Program-made: the position numbers and the translations under genes
Source: a virus
IMG/VR virus record: IMGVR_UViG_3300038701_000808
Coordinates: 1 to 37,430 of that record
Strand: one strand, 5' to 3'
Length of the DNA stretch: 37,430 bases
Notes under the pieces: model-generated
Database searches by the model: none
Told to the model about the DNA's origin: nothing
Seen by the model: the letters and a program-made list of their open reading frames with translations, nothing else
Part shown: positions 23,723 through 30,678 of the stretch, piece by piece
Layout of the letters: each line of letters opens with the position of its first letter
Position numbering within the stretch: the stretch's first letter is position 1

Positions 23723-24439
23723 TTATTTACTCCAGTTCGCTATGGCGTTATGCAGGCGGATGGCCTCATGTTCGCTGCTTGCAACTGGAGAGTAATAACC
23801 ACAATGACCACAAGTAACGGTATACTCCACACCTCTGCCAAGAACACCTCCGCCAAGATCGGTTTTTTCGCAATGACACGGCTTATCACACTCAGGATTA
23901 GGACACGGCGCAATCTCTGGCTGACGCTTGACGATGTCGTAACCCTGTTCGTCAAGATATTTCTTTACAACAACCATTACCAGCCCATTACAATTTTTTA
24001 TCGCGCGCTCTATTTCTGTTATGGCGGTATCTACGTCGTTTTTATAAGGTTCCTCATCCAATTCATCAAGACAAATTGGGATGAAGTAGTCAATGTTATA
24101 GCCAGCACCCCACCAATAATCAAACCACTCCAACGCCCGCCATTCATCAGCGATAGAGCGTCTACCTGTTAGATGTACGACATACACACCGCCCTTATCA
24201 GGCTTATGCTTTGGATATTCCAGGGGCATTACTTCATCCGGCGGATTAGGGATGTCGATGATCCAGTCTACAGCAGGGATTATATAAAATCTGTTTTCGC
24301 TCCACGAACTTGAGCAACGGAACGCTTGCCAATAGTTTTCGTCTTTAGGTTCAACTGCGACAAAATACATTTTTCCGTCGATCAAATTTTCTTTTACCTC
24401 TTCCAATCGTTTTGGCATTAGCTGTCTTTTTGTGTACAT
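23723..24439 (-). CDS. Hypothetical protein with C-terminal Lar/zinc-ribbon-like domain
   Basis: A 238-residue protein. Residues about 1-150 are rich in Trp/Tyr and acidic segments (PDEVMPLEYPKH, EWRALEWFDYWWGAGY). The C-terminal region has CPNPECDKPCHCEK and CGHCGYYSP with a final AIRLHNAIANWSK, the layout of Lar/restriction-alleviation-like zinc ribbons. It follows an HNH gene at three bases' distance. Function unknown; modulation of host nucleases is a family-based guess. Confidence 0.6.
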   Translation of the reverse strand: MYTKRQLMPKRLEEVKENLIDGKMYFVAVEPKDENYWQAFRCSSSWSENRFYIIPAVDWIIDIPNPPDEVMPLEYPKHKPDKGGVYVVHLTGRRSIADEWRALEWFDYWWGAGYNIDYFIPICLDELDEEPYKNDVDTAITEIERAIKNCNGLVMVVVKKYLDEQGYDIVKRQPEIAPCPNPECDKPCHCEKTDLGGGVLGRGVEYTVTCGHCGYYSPVASSEHEAIRLHNAIANWSK

Positions 24440-24442
24440 TTC

Positions 24443-24835
24443 TCACTCCTTTGCCATTGCTGGCGATAATCCGTGTTCATTTTTGTGGCACTTTTTACAC
24501 AGTACAATCAAATCCTCTGGCAGTTCCTCACCCCTACGCTCATAGGTAATGTGATGCACCTGCAACTTTTCGCCAGATCCGCACTTTTCGCAAGCTCCGC
24601 GCGCTCGTTCAATCGCATCTAATCGAGTCCGCTGCCACTCCTCAGTTTTTAGATACAGCTCATAGTCCATATTCTTCAATTCTACCAAACGGGCATGGTC
24701 ATAAATAGCCTTTGCCCTCTGATAAAACGGTTCAATTGTTTTGATTTTTGCGTGCAGTGTAGCCATCGTGTTTTTGGCCTCAATATACGCCTCGTGCAAT
24801 CGTTTTGTTTTATTGCTCATTCCGATTTTTGCCAT
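24443..24835 (-). CDS. HNH nuclease
   Basis: A 130-residue protein with a basic helical N-terminus and an HNH core: ACEKCGSGEKLQVHHITYER near residues 80-100 followed by LIVLCKKCHKNEHG. Small HNH proteins in phages act in packaging, homing or recombination. It lies between the DnaB helicase and the Lar-like gene. Start at 24835 after AAGAGGTGAACA. Confidence 0.8.
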   Translation of the reverse strand: MAKIGMSNKTKRLHEAYIEAKNTMATLHAKIKTIEPFYQRAKAIYDHARLVELKNMDYELYLKTEEWQRTRLDAIERARGACEKCGSGEKLQVHHITYERRGEELPEDLIVLCKKCHKNEHGLSPAMAKE

Positions 24836-24846
24836 TGTTCACCTCT

Positions 24847-26133
24847 TTAATATCTTGGGGCGTTACTGGTATATTCACCAAACGCCGGAAAGCCAGCAAT
24901 CTTGACAAGCTTCAAAGCTCTCGCCCCGTCTGATTCGCGCATCTTATCCCAGATAAGGTTCACGACATTATCTTCTTTTTCGTCTTGAGATAAAATTGCA
25001 ATCGAATCGGCGTCGTAAGATACCTTATGACTACCCGACAAATGCGACATTGTTGGGCTTGATCCGTACCCCTGCTTATTTAGCGACTGTATGACAATTC
25101 CGGCAAGGTCAAGGTCTTTACAAATCCCATGAATTTGGCGGGATAGGTACTCGCTTTTTTCGTTGCGGTCCTTGCCATAACTATCAGCTAGCAGGTCAAG
25201 ATAGTCCAGAATAAACCATTCTACGCCCTGTTGTTGTTTAAGCCTTGACAAATCGGCCCGCAACTGTAAAGTAGTCCAATCCGTAGCGTCTGAGATATAG
25301 ATTGGAAGCGGGTCAAGTTCTTCAACGCCCTTATTCAGCTTCTCCCACTTCTCATTCATGTCAACGCCGGATAGCATGTTGTAAGTCGGTATTTTCGTAA
25401 TTGCCGATAACCGCCGCCTAACCATCGCCTTGCCGGACATTTCAAGGGCATAGACCGCTCCGGCATGCCCATTAGCGGCCACCCCACAACCCAGCTGAAA
25501 GGCCAGCAAGCTCTTACCGGTTCCTGGCTGGCCTGCGATAATAAATTCCTCTCCGGTTTGCAAGCCATAGGTGATTTTATCAAATCCTTTCATGCCGGTT
25601 TCGAGGCCGTGAATTAGCTTTGGGTTTTCGGCTCGCTCAGATATTTCAGAGTATAAATCGGTTAAATATTCTTTCATAGCAACCGCGCCGCCTTTTGGCT
25701 TTGCGGATTGCACCAGGTCGGATACGGCTTTGCTTATAGCGTCACCAATGTTAGCTTGTTCGTTGTACGCCTCTTTAGCCAAGTGTCCAGCGGCCCCAAT
25801 AACGAATCGCCTGACGGCTGTATCTCTGATAATCCGCTCGTAGGTCTCGAAGTTATATGTTTGCGGACATTGGTTCGGCAATCCCATAAGATACGCTGGC
25901 CCACCGACATCGTCGATTTTCCCCTTGCGCTCCATGACCTCTGTGAGTGATACCAAGTCAAGGTCTCGGCTTCCAATGGCTCGCATGGCTCTATAAATTT
26001 CCTGATGTCCAATGTCATAAAACGCTTCTGGCTCAATCGAAACACGATTGATAATTGATGGGTCTATCAGAATTGCGCCAAGTAGAGCGGCCTCCGACTC
26101 CCTCGATTCTGGCATTCGCAAAGGGTCTGTCAT
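24847..26133 (-). CDS. dnaB: DnaB-like replicative helicase
   Basis: A 428-residue replicative helicase. The N-terminal domain (PESRESEAALLGAILIDP) binds primase; the RecA-like motor has Walker A AGQPGTGKS at about residues 200-208 and Walker B WFILDYLDL near 306-314. A LEMSGKAMVRRRLSA segment lies near 230-245. It starts four bases into the end of the replication initiator (ATGA), so the two are coupled. The length is near the usual 440-470. It unwinds DNA at the fork after loading by the initiator. Confidence 0.9.
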   Translation of the reverse strand: MTDPLRMPESRESEAALLGAILIDPSIINRVSIEPEAFYDIGHQEIYRAMRAIGSRDLDLVSLTEVMERKGKIDDVGGPAYLMGLPNQCPQTYNFETYERIIRDTAVRRFVIGAAGHLAKEAYNEQANIGDAISKAVSDLVQSAKPKGGAVAMKEYLTDLYSEISERAENPKLIHGLETGMKGFDKITYGLQTGEEFIIAGQPGTGKSLLAFQLGCGVAANGHAGAVYALEMSGKAMVRRRLSAITKIPTYNMLSGVDMNEKWEKLNKGVEELDPLPIYISDATDWTTLQLRADLSRLKQQQGVEWFILDYLDLLADSYGKDRNEKSEYLSRQIHGICKDLDLAGIVIQSLNKQGYGSSPTMSHLSGSHKVSYDADSIAILSQDEKEDNVVNLIWDKMRESDGARALKLVKIAGFPAFGEYTSNAPRY

Positions 26134-26870
26134 ATCACGATCTCCTCTCCGTCAGGGCCAAGATAAGTCTTTTTAGCGGATTGTTTCGCTTCATTCTCTG
26201 CAATGTTTCCGCGCAGGAAGCTTGTAATGCTCGCTGGCCTGGCAACTGTATATTTTTTCGTTAGTGCCGCTTCTACCGCCTCTTTTATATCGGCTCTCGT
26301 TACCCCAAGATTAATCCACTCTCCAACCTCCTGAATCCATCTCGAATAGTGGGTCAGGCTGTTTGGGATAGGAATTTTCGTAATTTCACAAAAGGAGGCG
26401 ATGTACTCTTGTTCTGTATCTGATTCTGTTCTGTTCTGTTCTGTATCTATTCTCTTCTCTTCTGATTGACTATGCGTAACCGGTTCTGTTACTACATCGT
26501 TACCATTAGTAACGCCTTGCGCCTCATCGTAATATTTATCTTTTATTTCTTGTTCTCTGAGCCTTCTCATGTACTCGGCTTTTTCCATTGGTGCTTGTCG
26601 TTCCTCAAAGTGCGTTACCTTCCAGTTACCATTTTGTTGGCAGACAATACCTTTTTGCTCCAGAGATTCGAGGTCATTGGTAAGGTCAGCGTCTGACACC
26701 CTCAATCTCCAGGCCATATCAACAACTTTTGGCAATGAGCCGTCCTCATTGTTTTCGCCAGCAAGTAAAAACAATTCGATAACGCGGCGATAAAGATGGT
26801 CTGATAGCGTCCCCATTTTGGGATCGTCTAGTATTTCGTGATAAAGTTTTACCCAGTATTTTGATGCCAT
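26130..26870 (-). CDS. Phage replication initiator (DnaD/replisome-organiser type)
   Basis: A 246-residue protein. I start it at ATG 26870 (MASKYWVKLYHEILDDPK) after AAGGAG. The N-terminal domain is the winged-helix of phage replisome organisers (YRRVIELFLLAGENNEDGSLPKV is within it). The middle (about residues 120-155) is a low-complexity Glu/Gln/Thr linker encoded by tandem CAGAA repeats, and the C-terminal domain (THYSRWIQEVGEWINLGV) is the helicase-interaction part. It sits upstream of DnaB with a four-base overlap. It likely opens the origin and loads the helicase. Confidence 0.75.
   Translation of the reverse strand: MASKYWVKLYHEILDDPKMGTLSDHLYRRVIELFLLAGENNEDGSLPKVVDMAWRLRVSDADLTNDLESLEQKGIVCQQNGNWKVTHFEERQAPMEKAEYMRRLREQEIKDKYYDEAQGVTNGNDVVTEPVTHSQSEEKRIDTEQNRTESDTEQEYIASFCEITKIPIPNSLTHYSRWIQEVGEWINLGVTRADIKEAVEAALTKKYTVARPASITSFLRGNIAENEAKQSAKKTYLGPDGEEIVI
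26411..26463 (-). repeat. Candidate replication origin repeats inside initiator gene
   Basis: On the minus strand CAGAA occurs five times, as GATACAGAACAGAACAGAAC followed by AGAATCAGATACAGAAC, plus an adjacent GAAGAGAAGAGAA run. The repeats encode the linker between the two initiator domains, the same place as the lambda O iterons. Origin identity is inference. Confidence 0.45.
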
Positions 26871-26891
26871 ATTGCTCCTTATTAAATAAAG

Positions 26892-26969
26892 CTCCGCTGC
26901 CAAGGCTGGACATTCGGCTAAGAATGACCTTGAACAGCGGAGTTTTATTGTCCAGTTACATTCTTAGCC
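26892..26969 (-). ncRNA. Structured leader element 2 (hairpin with pseudoknot-like loop pairing)
   Basis: An 8-bp stem (26892-26899 with 26935-26942) continues as CAAGG/CCTTG (26901-26905 with 26928-26932). The loop carries CTGGACA and GGCTAAGAATG (26906-26912 and 26916-26926), each exactly complementary to an outside word (TGTCCAG 26949-26955 and CATTCTTAGCC 26959-26969). The plan equals element 1, with an 11-bp loop-tail pairing, but the sequence differs. On the minus strand it begins at the predicted start site and is followed by CTTTATTT, so the stem could also act as a terminator. It precedes the initiator gene. Confidence 0.6.
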
Positions 26970-26975
26970 TCTATT

Positions 26976-27004
26976 ATTTTACTCGCGTTTGCCCTGCGTG
27001 TCAA
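26976..27004 (-). promoter_or_regulatory. Sigma70-type promoter for leader element 2 and replication genes
   Basis: On the minus strand TTGACA (26999-27004), a 17-base spacer and TAAAAT (26976-26981), inside the 3' end of the methyltransferase gene. Predicted start 26969, the first base of element 2. It would drive the initiator and DnaB genes separately from the upstream operon. Confidence 0.75.
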
Positions 27005-28088
27005 GGGATTCTGCATCCATAATGCAGCGTCCGACATACTCCGCAACCTGCGGTACTACGGCGTTTCCGAGGCACTTAAGTCTGTCCACCCGGTTGGGAA
27101 CCCCATTAGCCACTCGACCCACGTCGGGTTCAACTGACCACCAGTCACATCCAAGCTGTTGCATAAGCCGTCTCCCGGTGCGTGCTGTCCCCTTTGCGTC
27201 TGACCTTTCCAGTCGCGCGACCGGGGTGTTGGGTACATTTTTCTCTTTTCTTCCTTCCAAACCTGATCGTTGAGTTGATAGTACGGTGTTGAGCTGTTCA
27301 CCCGTTTTGGGCTGCGATAATCCCTGGCCTGTGGTGTCGGCCACATTTTCACTGCCATTGCAAGAGGCGGAGTTGATACCTTCCCGTCTTTCTTTCGCTT
27401 TATCCATGTATCTGGATTTTCGCTTGTGGTTTTGCCAGCTCTCGGCGTCGGCCAAAATTCCTTGTTCTTCGGCTGAACCTGATCTCTCAGTTTGTAATGC
27501 CCGGATTTGTCCTTGTGCATTTTCATAACGCCCCCCTCCCCGTCTGAGGCTGATGGCGTGCGCCACAACGAAGATTCGATATCTTCTGTGGTTGGCTCCG
27601 AAAGCCGCAGCTGGAATATTGAACGTCCCAACGGTGTAGCCCGCCCATTCCAAGTCAGCAAGAACATCGTCGAGCATGGTAGTAATGATTCCAGGAACGT
27701 TCTCACCCACCACCCATCGGGGTTTGAGTTCTTGTATAATTCGTAGATATTCAGGCCAGAGGTTGCGGTCATCATCCTTGCCTCGTCGCTTCCCGGCGAC
27801 ACTGTGAGGTTGGCAAGGGAATCCTCCGGCAATAAGGTCAACTGGTGCGAGTTCATGTTTTCTCCTTTGTGGTGGCTGGTGGTACTCACCCCATTTAACA
27901 CCTTCCGTTGTGACTGGTGCACCACCACAATCTTTTATATCTCGATATTTTGGAACGCCGGGCCAGTGTTTCTCAAGGACCCGAGTGCAGTAATCATCAA
28001 TCTCCACCTACCAGGCGCATTTCATCCCGGCACGCTCAAAACCGAGATCAATACCACCTATACCCGTAAATAGTGATCCAAATTTCAT
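26979..28088 (-). pseudogene. Cytosine-C5 DNA methyltransferase interrupted by amber codon
   Basis: The full frame of 369 codons starts at ATG 28088 (KFGSLFTGIGGIDLGFE, the SAM-binding motif I) and overlaps the upstream stop (ATGA). Codon 27 (28008-28010) is TAG where most relatives have a glutamine-like residue (CAW*VEID). After it the frame is open to 26979 and holds PCQ (about residue 91-93), ENVPG (129-133), RRYRIF (168) and GNAVVP near 341. A product starting at GTG 28007 would lack motif I and be inactive. It also contains the unrelated gene 27056-27856 in another frame. Confidence 0.8.
27056..27856 (-). CDS. Overlapping gene nested within methyltransferase (PTPxARD-type protein)
   Basis: A 266-codon frame, +1 relative to the methyltransferase, wholly inside it. 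Start ATG 27856 has an excellent AAAGGAG ribosome site six bases upstream. The product shows four [WY]xTPxxxD-like motifs (WRTPSASDG, WPTPRAG, WPTPQARDY, YPTPRSRDW) and a C-terminal GGQLNPTWVEWLMGFP segment. I recall proteins with these motifs in other phages, often unnamed or labelled as methyltransferase. It has no stop codons despite lying in the target-recognition region, which argues that it is a real second product. Function unknown. Confidence 0.75.
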   Translation of the reverse strand: MNSHQLTLLPEDSLANLTVSPGSDEARMMTATSGLNIYELYKNSNPDGWWVRTFLESLLPCSTMFLLTWNGRATPLGRSIFQLRLSEPTTEDIESSLWRTPSASDGEGGVMKMHKDKSGHYKLRDQVQPKNKEFWPTPRAGKTTSENPDTWIKRKKDGKVSTPPLAMAVKMWPTPQARDYRSPKRVNSSTPYYQLNDQVWKEEKRKMYPTPRSRDWKGQTQRGQHAPGDGLCNSLDVTGGQLNPTWVEWLMGFPTGWTDLSASETP

Positions 28089-28261
28089 TTTATTTCCCTT
28101 ATATCAATACTTCCCACTATCGTATCTCTCAGATACTTCTTCCAGTCTTTCAGCACGGCGGTATCACTCACTCGCTTGCTGCTGACGGGTTTCCCGTTGA
28201 CATACTCGACCAGGTGGCGTTCTACGCCGTTGGCGGTTCGGACTAGGCGGTATACTTCCAT
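28085..28261 (-). CDS. Small hypothetical protein, 58 residues
   Basis: ATG 28261 to TGA at 28085. The sequence is basic (VYRLVRTANGVERHLVEYV and KRVSDTAVLKDWKKYL). Its stop overlaps the methyltransferase start (ATGA), which fixes that start codon as genuine. The upstream gene ends two bases before it. No family recognised, but its N-terminal strand pattern is like small phage DNA-binding or structural-support proteins. Confidence 0.6.
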   Translation of the reverse strand: MEVYRLVRTANGVERHLVEYVNGKPVSSKRVSDTAVLKDWKKYLRDTIVGSIDIREIK

Positions 28262-28262
28262 C

Positions 28263-28643
28263 TCATACCTCCAGCTTCATTTGCTCGGCATACTCGCCTA
28301 AGTTGCGGATGTAGTCGTCAATAATAGCCAGCTTCTGGTTGATGGCCTTGACTCTTGACCGCATCGAGGCGGTGTATTGCAGGGCTTCATCCCTGCAAGT
28401 TGGCAGGAAATAGCCCTTGCCAGTATTGACGGCGGCGGTTTCACTCAAGGCGTCCCTAATCCGGCGGTCATAGCTTTCAATGACGTATTCGCTTCCTTTG
28501 GCGTCATAACCCAGGCACTCGCCGCGAAAGACTGCGTATGTCAGGTGGTTGCGCTTGATAGCGTTGTCCTTGCCCTTGTGTTCTTCGAGGATAGCCTTGA
28601 CCGCCTCAGTAATATCAGGTGTCGCTTGTGGGTAATCGTTCAT
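28263..28643 (-). CDS. Hypothetical protein
   Basis: A 126-residue protein, mainly helical, with an N-terminal MNDYPQATPDITEAVKAIL and a C-terminal coiled stretch (SRVKAINQKLAIIDDYIRNL). The middle (YVIESYDRRIRDALSETAAV) resembles a wHTH-like or recombination accessory region, though I do not recognise a family. Its start lies in a tandem 15-bp repeat that supplies GAGG. Confidence 0.5.
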   Translation of the reverse strand: MNDYPQATPDITEAVKAILEEHKGKDNAIKRNHLTYAVFRGECLGYDAKGSEYVIESYDRRIRDALSETAAVNTGKGYFLPTCRDEALQYTASMRSRVKAINQKLAIIDDYIRNLGEYAEQMKLEV

Positions 28644-28873
28644 TTGTCAACCTCACAATTGTCAACCTCACAAAACCCCTGCTGGATAAGGCGCTTGGAC
28701 GCCGAGTGATAATCTTTGACGGCCTCTCGATAATTTCCGCCTTGTGAATACAGAACAGAATCAACATGAACCTCATAGATTCTTGATTCTGATTCTGTCA
28801 AACAAACAAGGGCCGACATTGGCAATCCGCCACTCCTCGTGAATAATCTTTTTCTTAGTAATATTTTGTTCAT
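28640..28873 (-). CDS. Hypothetical protein with repeated C-terminus
   Basis: A 77-residue protein, basic N-terminus (KILLRKRLFTRSGG) and soluble body. The C-terminus reads CEVDNCEVDK because of a 15-bp tandem duplication. The start at 28873 overlaps the upstream gene by four bases. The N-terminal M may be internal (M19 after GGLP). No family recognised. Confidence 0.5.
   Translation of the reverse strand: MNKILLRKRLFTRSGGLPMSALVCLTESESRIYEVHVDSVLYSQGGNYREAVKDYHSASKRLIQQGFCEVDNCEVDK
28644..28673. repeat. Tandem 15-bp duplication (two copies)
   Basis: TTGTCAACCTCACAA occurs twice in tandem. On the minus strand it encodes CEVDN/CEVDK and holds the GAGG ribosome site of the next gene, so the event duplicated a ribosome site. 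Confidence 0.85.
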
Positions 28874-29181
28874 CGAAATATCCTTTCCTTGACCTTTAGT
28901 CTCAGGTTATCGTGCCACTCGATCATGTGATCCGCTCCGTATCTCTCGCATTGCACGCCCCAGAAGTAAACCCTGTTCTCGAAGCTGTCGGCCTTTCCCG
29001 TTACAAAGTGGCAGGTATAGCATACAAGCTGAAAATTCTCATCCGTGTTTAGTTCGGGATAGCGTTTATCGCGCCTATATAATACATGATGGGCTTGCTC
29101 CGCCGGATTGTTGCACCCCTCACACTCGCAAGTGGTAATCTGGCGGTCGGCCATTAGTCGCAGGGCGGTTGAGGTTGGCAT
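28870..29181 (-). CDS. HNH-type nuclease-like protein
   Basis: A 103-residue protein with CECEGCNNPAEQAHHVLYRR and a later CYTCHF, forming a zinc-bound HNH-like fold (HH then N in TDENFQ). The C-terminal RLKVKERIF is basic. It begins at 29181 and overlaps the upstream stop (TAATG). Third HNH-type gene in this operon. Confidence 0.7.
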   Translation of the reverse strand: MPTSTALRLMADRQITTCECEGCNNPAEQAHHVLYRRDKRYPELNTDENFQLVCYTCHFVTGKADSFENRVYFWGVQCERYGADHMIEWHDNLRLKVKERIFR

Positions 29182-29555
29182 TAGTCGGGAATTTTACGGA
29201 ATTTCAGAACTCTTAAGTGGGGCAATGGAAAATAAACTCCGTCTGGGGAAACCCACTTCATCCGCTCATCATCAAACCATAGAACTCCCTCAAACTCAAA
29301 AACTTCACCAGGGTCGTCAAAGTTTTGAATAGCACACAGATAGTATCCATCTTTATCCCAATAGTAGTCGTCATCTGTTTCCGGCCTATTCTCAGGATAA
29401 GGCAGCCATCCTAGCCCCAGTTCCTTGTAGATGGCATCGGCGATTTCTTTTGCTTCCTTACTGCCAAACATTCCCTCCCCAGTAACCCACCAATCGTCAT
29501 TGTCGTTCTTGATTATTCTCAATATTCTGTCAATAAACACAACGCTCTTTTCCAT
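29181..29555 (-). CDS. Hypothetical protein
   Basis: A 124-residue acidic protein, starting at ATG 29555 after GAGGAGG. It has a YPENRPETDDDYYWDKDG run and several Trp/Phe pairs (FEGVLWFDDERMKWVSPDG). No known motif. It directly follows the XRE regulator in the early leftward transcript. Confidence 0.5.
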   Translation of the reverse strand: MEKSVVFIDRILRIIKNDNDDWWVTGEGMFGSKEAKEIADAIYKELGLGWLPYPENRPETDDDYYWDKDGYYLCAIQNFDDPGEVFEFEGVLWFDDERMKWVSPDGVYFPLPHLRVLKFRKIPD

Positions 29556-29556
29556 T

Positions 29557-29754
29557 TCACTCCTCCTCAAACAAATCAATTAGCCTGACACCAAGTGCGG
29601 CGGCCAGTTTATCGGCGGTTTTGGTATTAATGTTATGCCGCCCATTTTCAAGTCTGCTGATGTGTTCCTGGGATACGCCTGACAGGCTCGATAATTCGAC
29701 CTGAGTCATCCCAAGCCCTTCTCTCAGTTCCTTTATTCGTTTGCCGTAATCCAT
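29557..29754 (-). CDS. XRE-family transcriptional regulator
   Basis: A 65-residue single-domain helix-turn-helix repressor (KRIKELREGLGMTQVELSSL then SGVSQEHISRLENG). It starts at 29754 after AGGAGG. It is the first gene of the leftward operon and lies next to two overlapping promoters and candidate dyad operators, so it probably controls the switch and its own transcription. It lacks a C-terminal peptidase or dimerisation domain, so it is not a LexA/cI-type self-cleaving repressor. Confidence 0.85.
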   Translation of the reverse strand: MDYGKRIKELREGLGMTQVELSSLSGVSQEHISRLENGRHNINTKTADKLAAALGVRLIDLFEEE

Positions 29755-29773
29755 AAGACCTCCTAAGTTTTGT

Positions 29774-29802
29774 TTGACACTCTTATCATAGCATGATATA
29801 AT
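29774..29802 (+). promoter_or_regulatory. Rightward promoter P1
   Basis: TTGACA (29774-29779), 17-base spacer, TATAAT (29797-29802) with extended TGA before it. It overlaps the leftward promoter at 29785-29813 almost wholly. A 14-base dyad-like TGACA-N4-TATCA (29775-29788) covers its -35. Confidence 0.8.
29785..29797. promoter_or_regulatory. Dyad ATCAT-AGC-ATGAT, candidate operator
   Basis: Perfect 5-base arms around a 3-base centre in the shared part of P1 and the leftward promoter. A plausible XRE binding site; inference from position. Confidence 0.5.
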
Positions 29803-29813
29803 GAGGATGTCAA
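29785..29813 (-). promoter_or_regulatory. Leftward promoter for XRE/early operon
   Basis: On the minus strand TTGACA (29808-29813), 17-base spacer, TATGAT (29785-29790). Predicted start near 29778, 24 bases before the regulator's ATG. It shares DNA with P1, so polymerase can occupy only one. Confidence 0.7.
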
Positions 29814-29846
29814 CTAGCTGGGTAAAATTCGCAATTTATTAACCTG

Positions 29847-29856
29847 TTGTTAACAA
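29847..29856. promoter_or_regulatory. Palindrome TTGTTAACAA, candidate operator
   Basis: A perfect 10-bp palindrome between P1 and P2. Possible regulator site; no experimental support. Confidence 0.4.
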
Positions 29857-29863
29857 TAGATGG

Positions 29864-29892
29864 TTGACAAGGATGTCATAAAGTTGTATAAT
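29864..29892 (+). promoter_or_regulatory. Rightward promoter P2 with dyad
   Basis: TTGACA (29864-29869), 17-base spacer, TATAAT (29887-29892), start near 29899, before the gene at 29931. TGACAAGGATGTCA (29865-29878) is a 14-bp perfect dyad covering the -35 and matches the P1 pattern TGACA-N4-TRTCA, so both rightward promoters may share one operator type. Confidence 0.75.
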
Positions 29893-29930
29893 ATAGATAC
29901 AGTAAAACACAGACAAACAGGAGACGAGAA

Positions 29931-30116
29931 ATGACAGAGAAATTAGAAATTGGTCAGGAAATCGAAATCAGAAATAATACCTATATCATCCAAACCATAA
30001 TCGAGAAACCACTTAGCGGAATTCTGGTAGGACTTCGCAAACCCAAAGGAAAAGCATATTACGCAGTACGAACAGACGGTCAGGGAAGATTTACTTCACC
30101 TACTAAAATTGGATAA
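29931..30116 (+). CDS. First rightward gene, hypothetical (61 residues)
   Basis: A 61-residue basic, beta-type protein (LEIGQEIEIRNNTYIIQTI then GLRKPKGKAYYAV). AGGAGACGAGAA precedes the ATG. As the first gene from P1/P2 it may act in early control or host takeover, but no family is recognised. Confidence 0.6.
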   Translation: MTEKLEIGQEIEIRNNTYIIQTIIEKPLSGILVGLRKPKGKAYYAVRTDGQGRFTSPTKIG

Positions 30117-30160
30117 GAAAACAACAGCCCCGCCGGTGGCTAATAACCGGCAAGGAGAAA

Positions 30161-30421
30161 ATGATGGAAACGAGGCAGGAAATAGCAGAAGGAAATCGAT
30201 TATCAAAAGAGTATCACGATAGAGTAAACGCTGAGGCATACAATCGCAAGCGGGACATGGCAACGAAGTACAGCGATGATGAAATTCGAGAATTAATCAA
30301 AGTTTCATGGGCTGCCATTAGGGACGAATGGGACGAAAATGGGGAATCTGCTAATGCTTGCGCTAATATTGCTCAAGCTATGATTGCCTACAATAACATG
30401 ATTAGCGAGAGGTGGAACTAA
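30161..30421 (+). CDS. Hypothetical protein
   Basis: An 86-residue protein with a helical, charged N-terminus and a helix-rich C-terminus (SANACANIAQAMIAYNNM). ATG 30161 follows CAAGGAGAAA; ATG 30164 is an alternative. A perfect 6-bp hairpin (GCCGGT/ACCGGC, 30132-30151) ends just before the ribosome site and might influence expression. Confidence 0.55.
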   Translation: MMETRQEIAEGNRLSKEYHDRVNAEAYNRKRDMATKYSDDEIRELIKVSWAAIRDEWDENGESANACANIAQAMIAYNNMISERWN

Positions 30422-30678
30422 TGCCTAGCACAAACACTCTTATCGAAGACCACCGCCGTATCCTGATGATTAGCGTCAACGGCAAGGTTAAGGTCAATCC
30501 AAAATTATGTAAGCACGAGAATGTGGTCAACATCCACGAAGGACACGAGTACACCATTCTTGGAGAGCGCGACGACAACATGGCAAGCTACGCCCAATGC
30601 CTTGACTGCGGCGCAGTTAAGCGCGATGATGGGACTTGGGGACCTAACCTCAATACCGAAAAAGAGCCAGAGTTTTAG
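30421..30678 (+). CDS. Hypothetical protein with Cys pair
   Basis: An 85-residue protein. I start it at 30421 after GAGAGGTGG. It holds VNPKLCKHENVVNIHEGHEY and CLDCGAVKRDDGTW, which suggest a small zinc site. It overlaps the previous stop by one base. No family recognised. Confidence 0.5.
   Translation: MPSTNTLIEDHRRILMISVNGKVKVNPKLCKHENVVNIHEGHEYTILGERDDNMASYAQCLDCGAVKRDDGTWGPNLNTEKEPEF

Noticed and set aside
27286-27528. Plus-strand ORFs opposite the methyltransferase
   Set aside because: No ribosome sites and no protein-like composition; shadows of the minus-strand frames.
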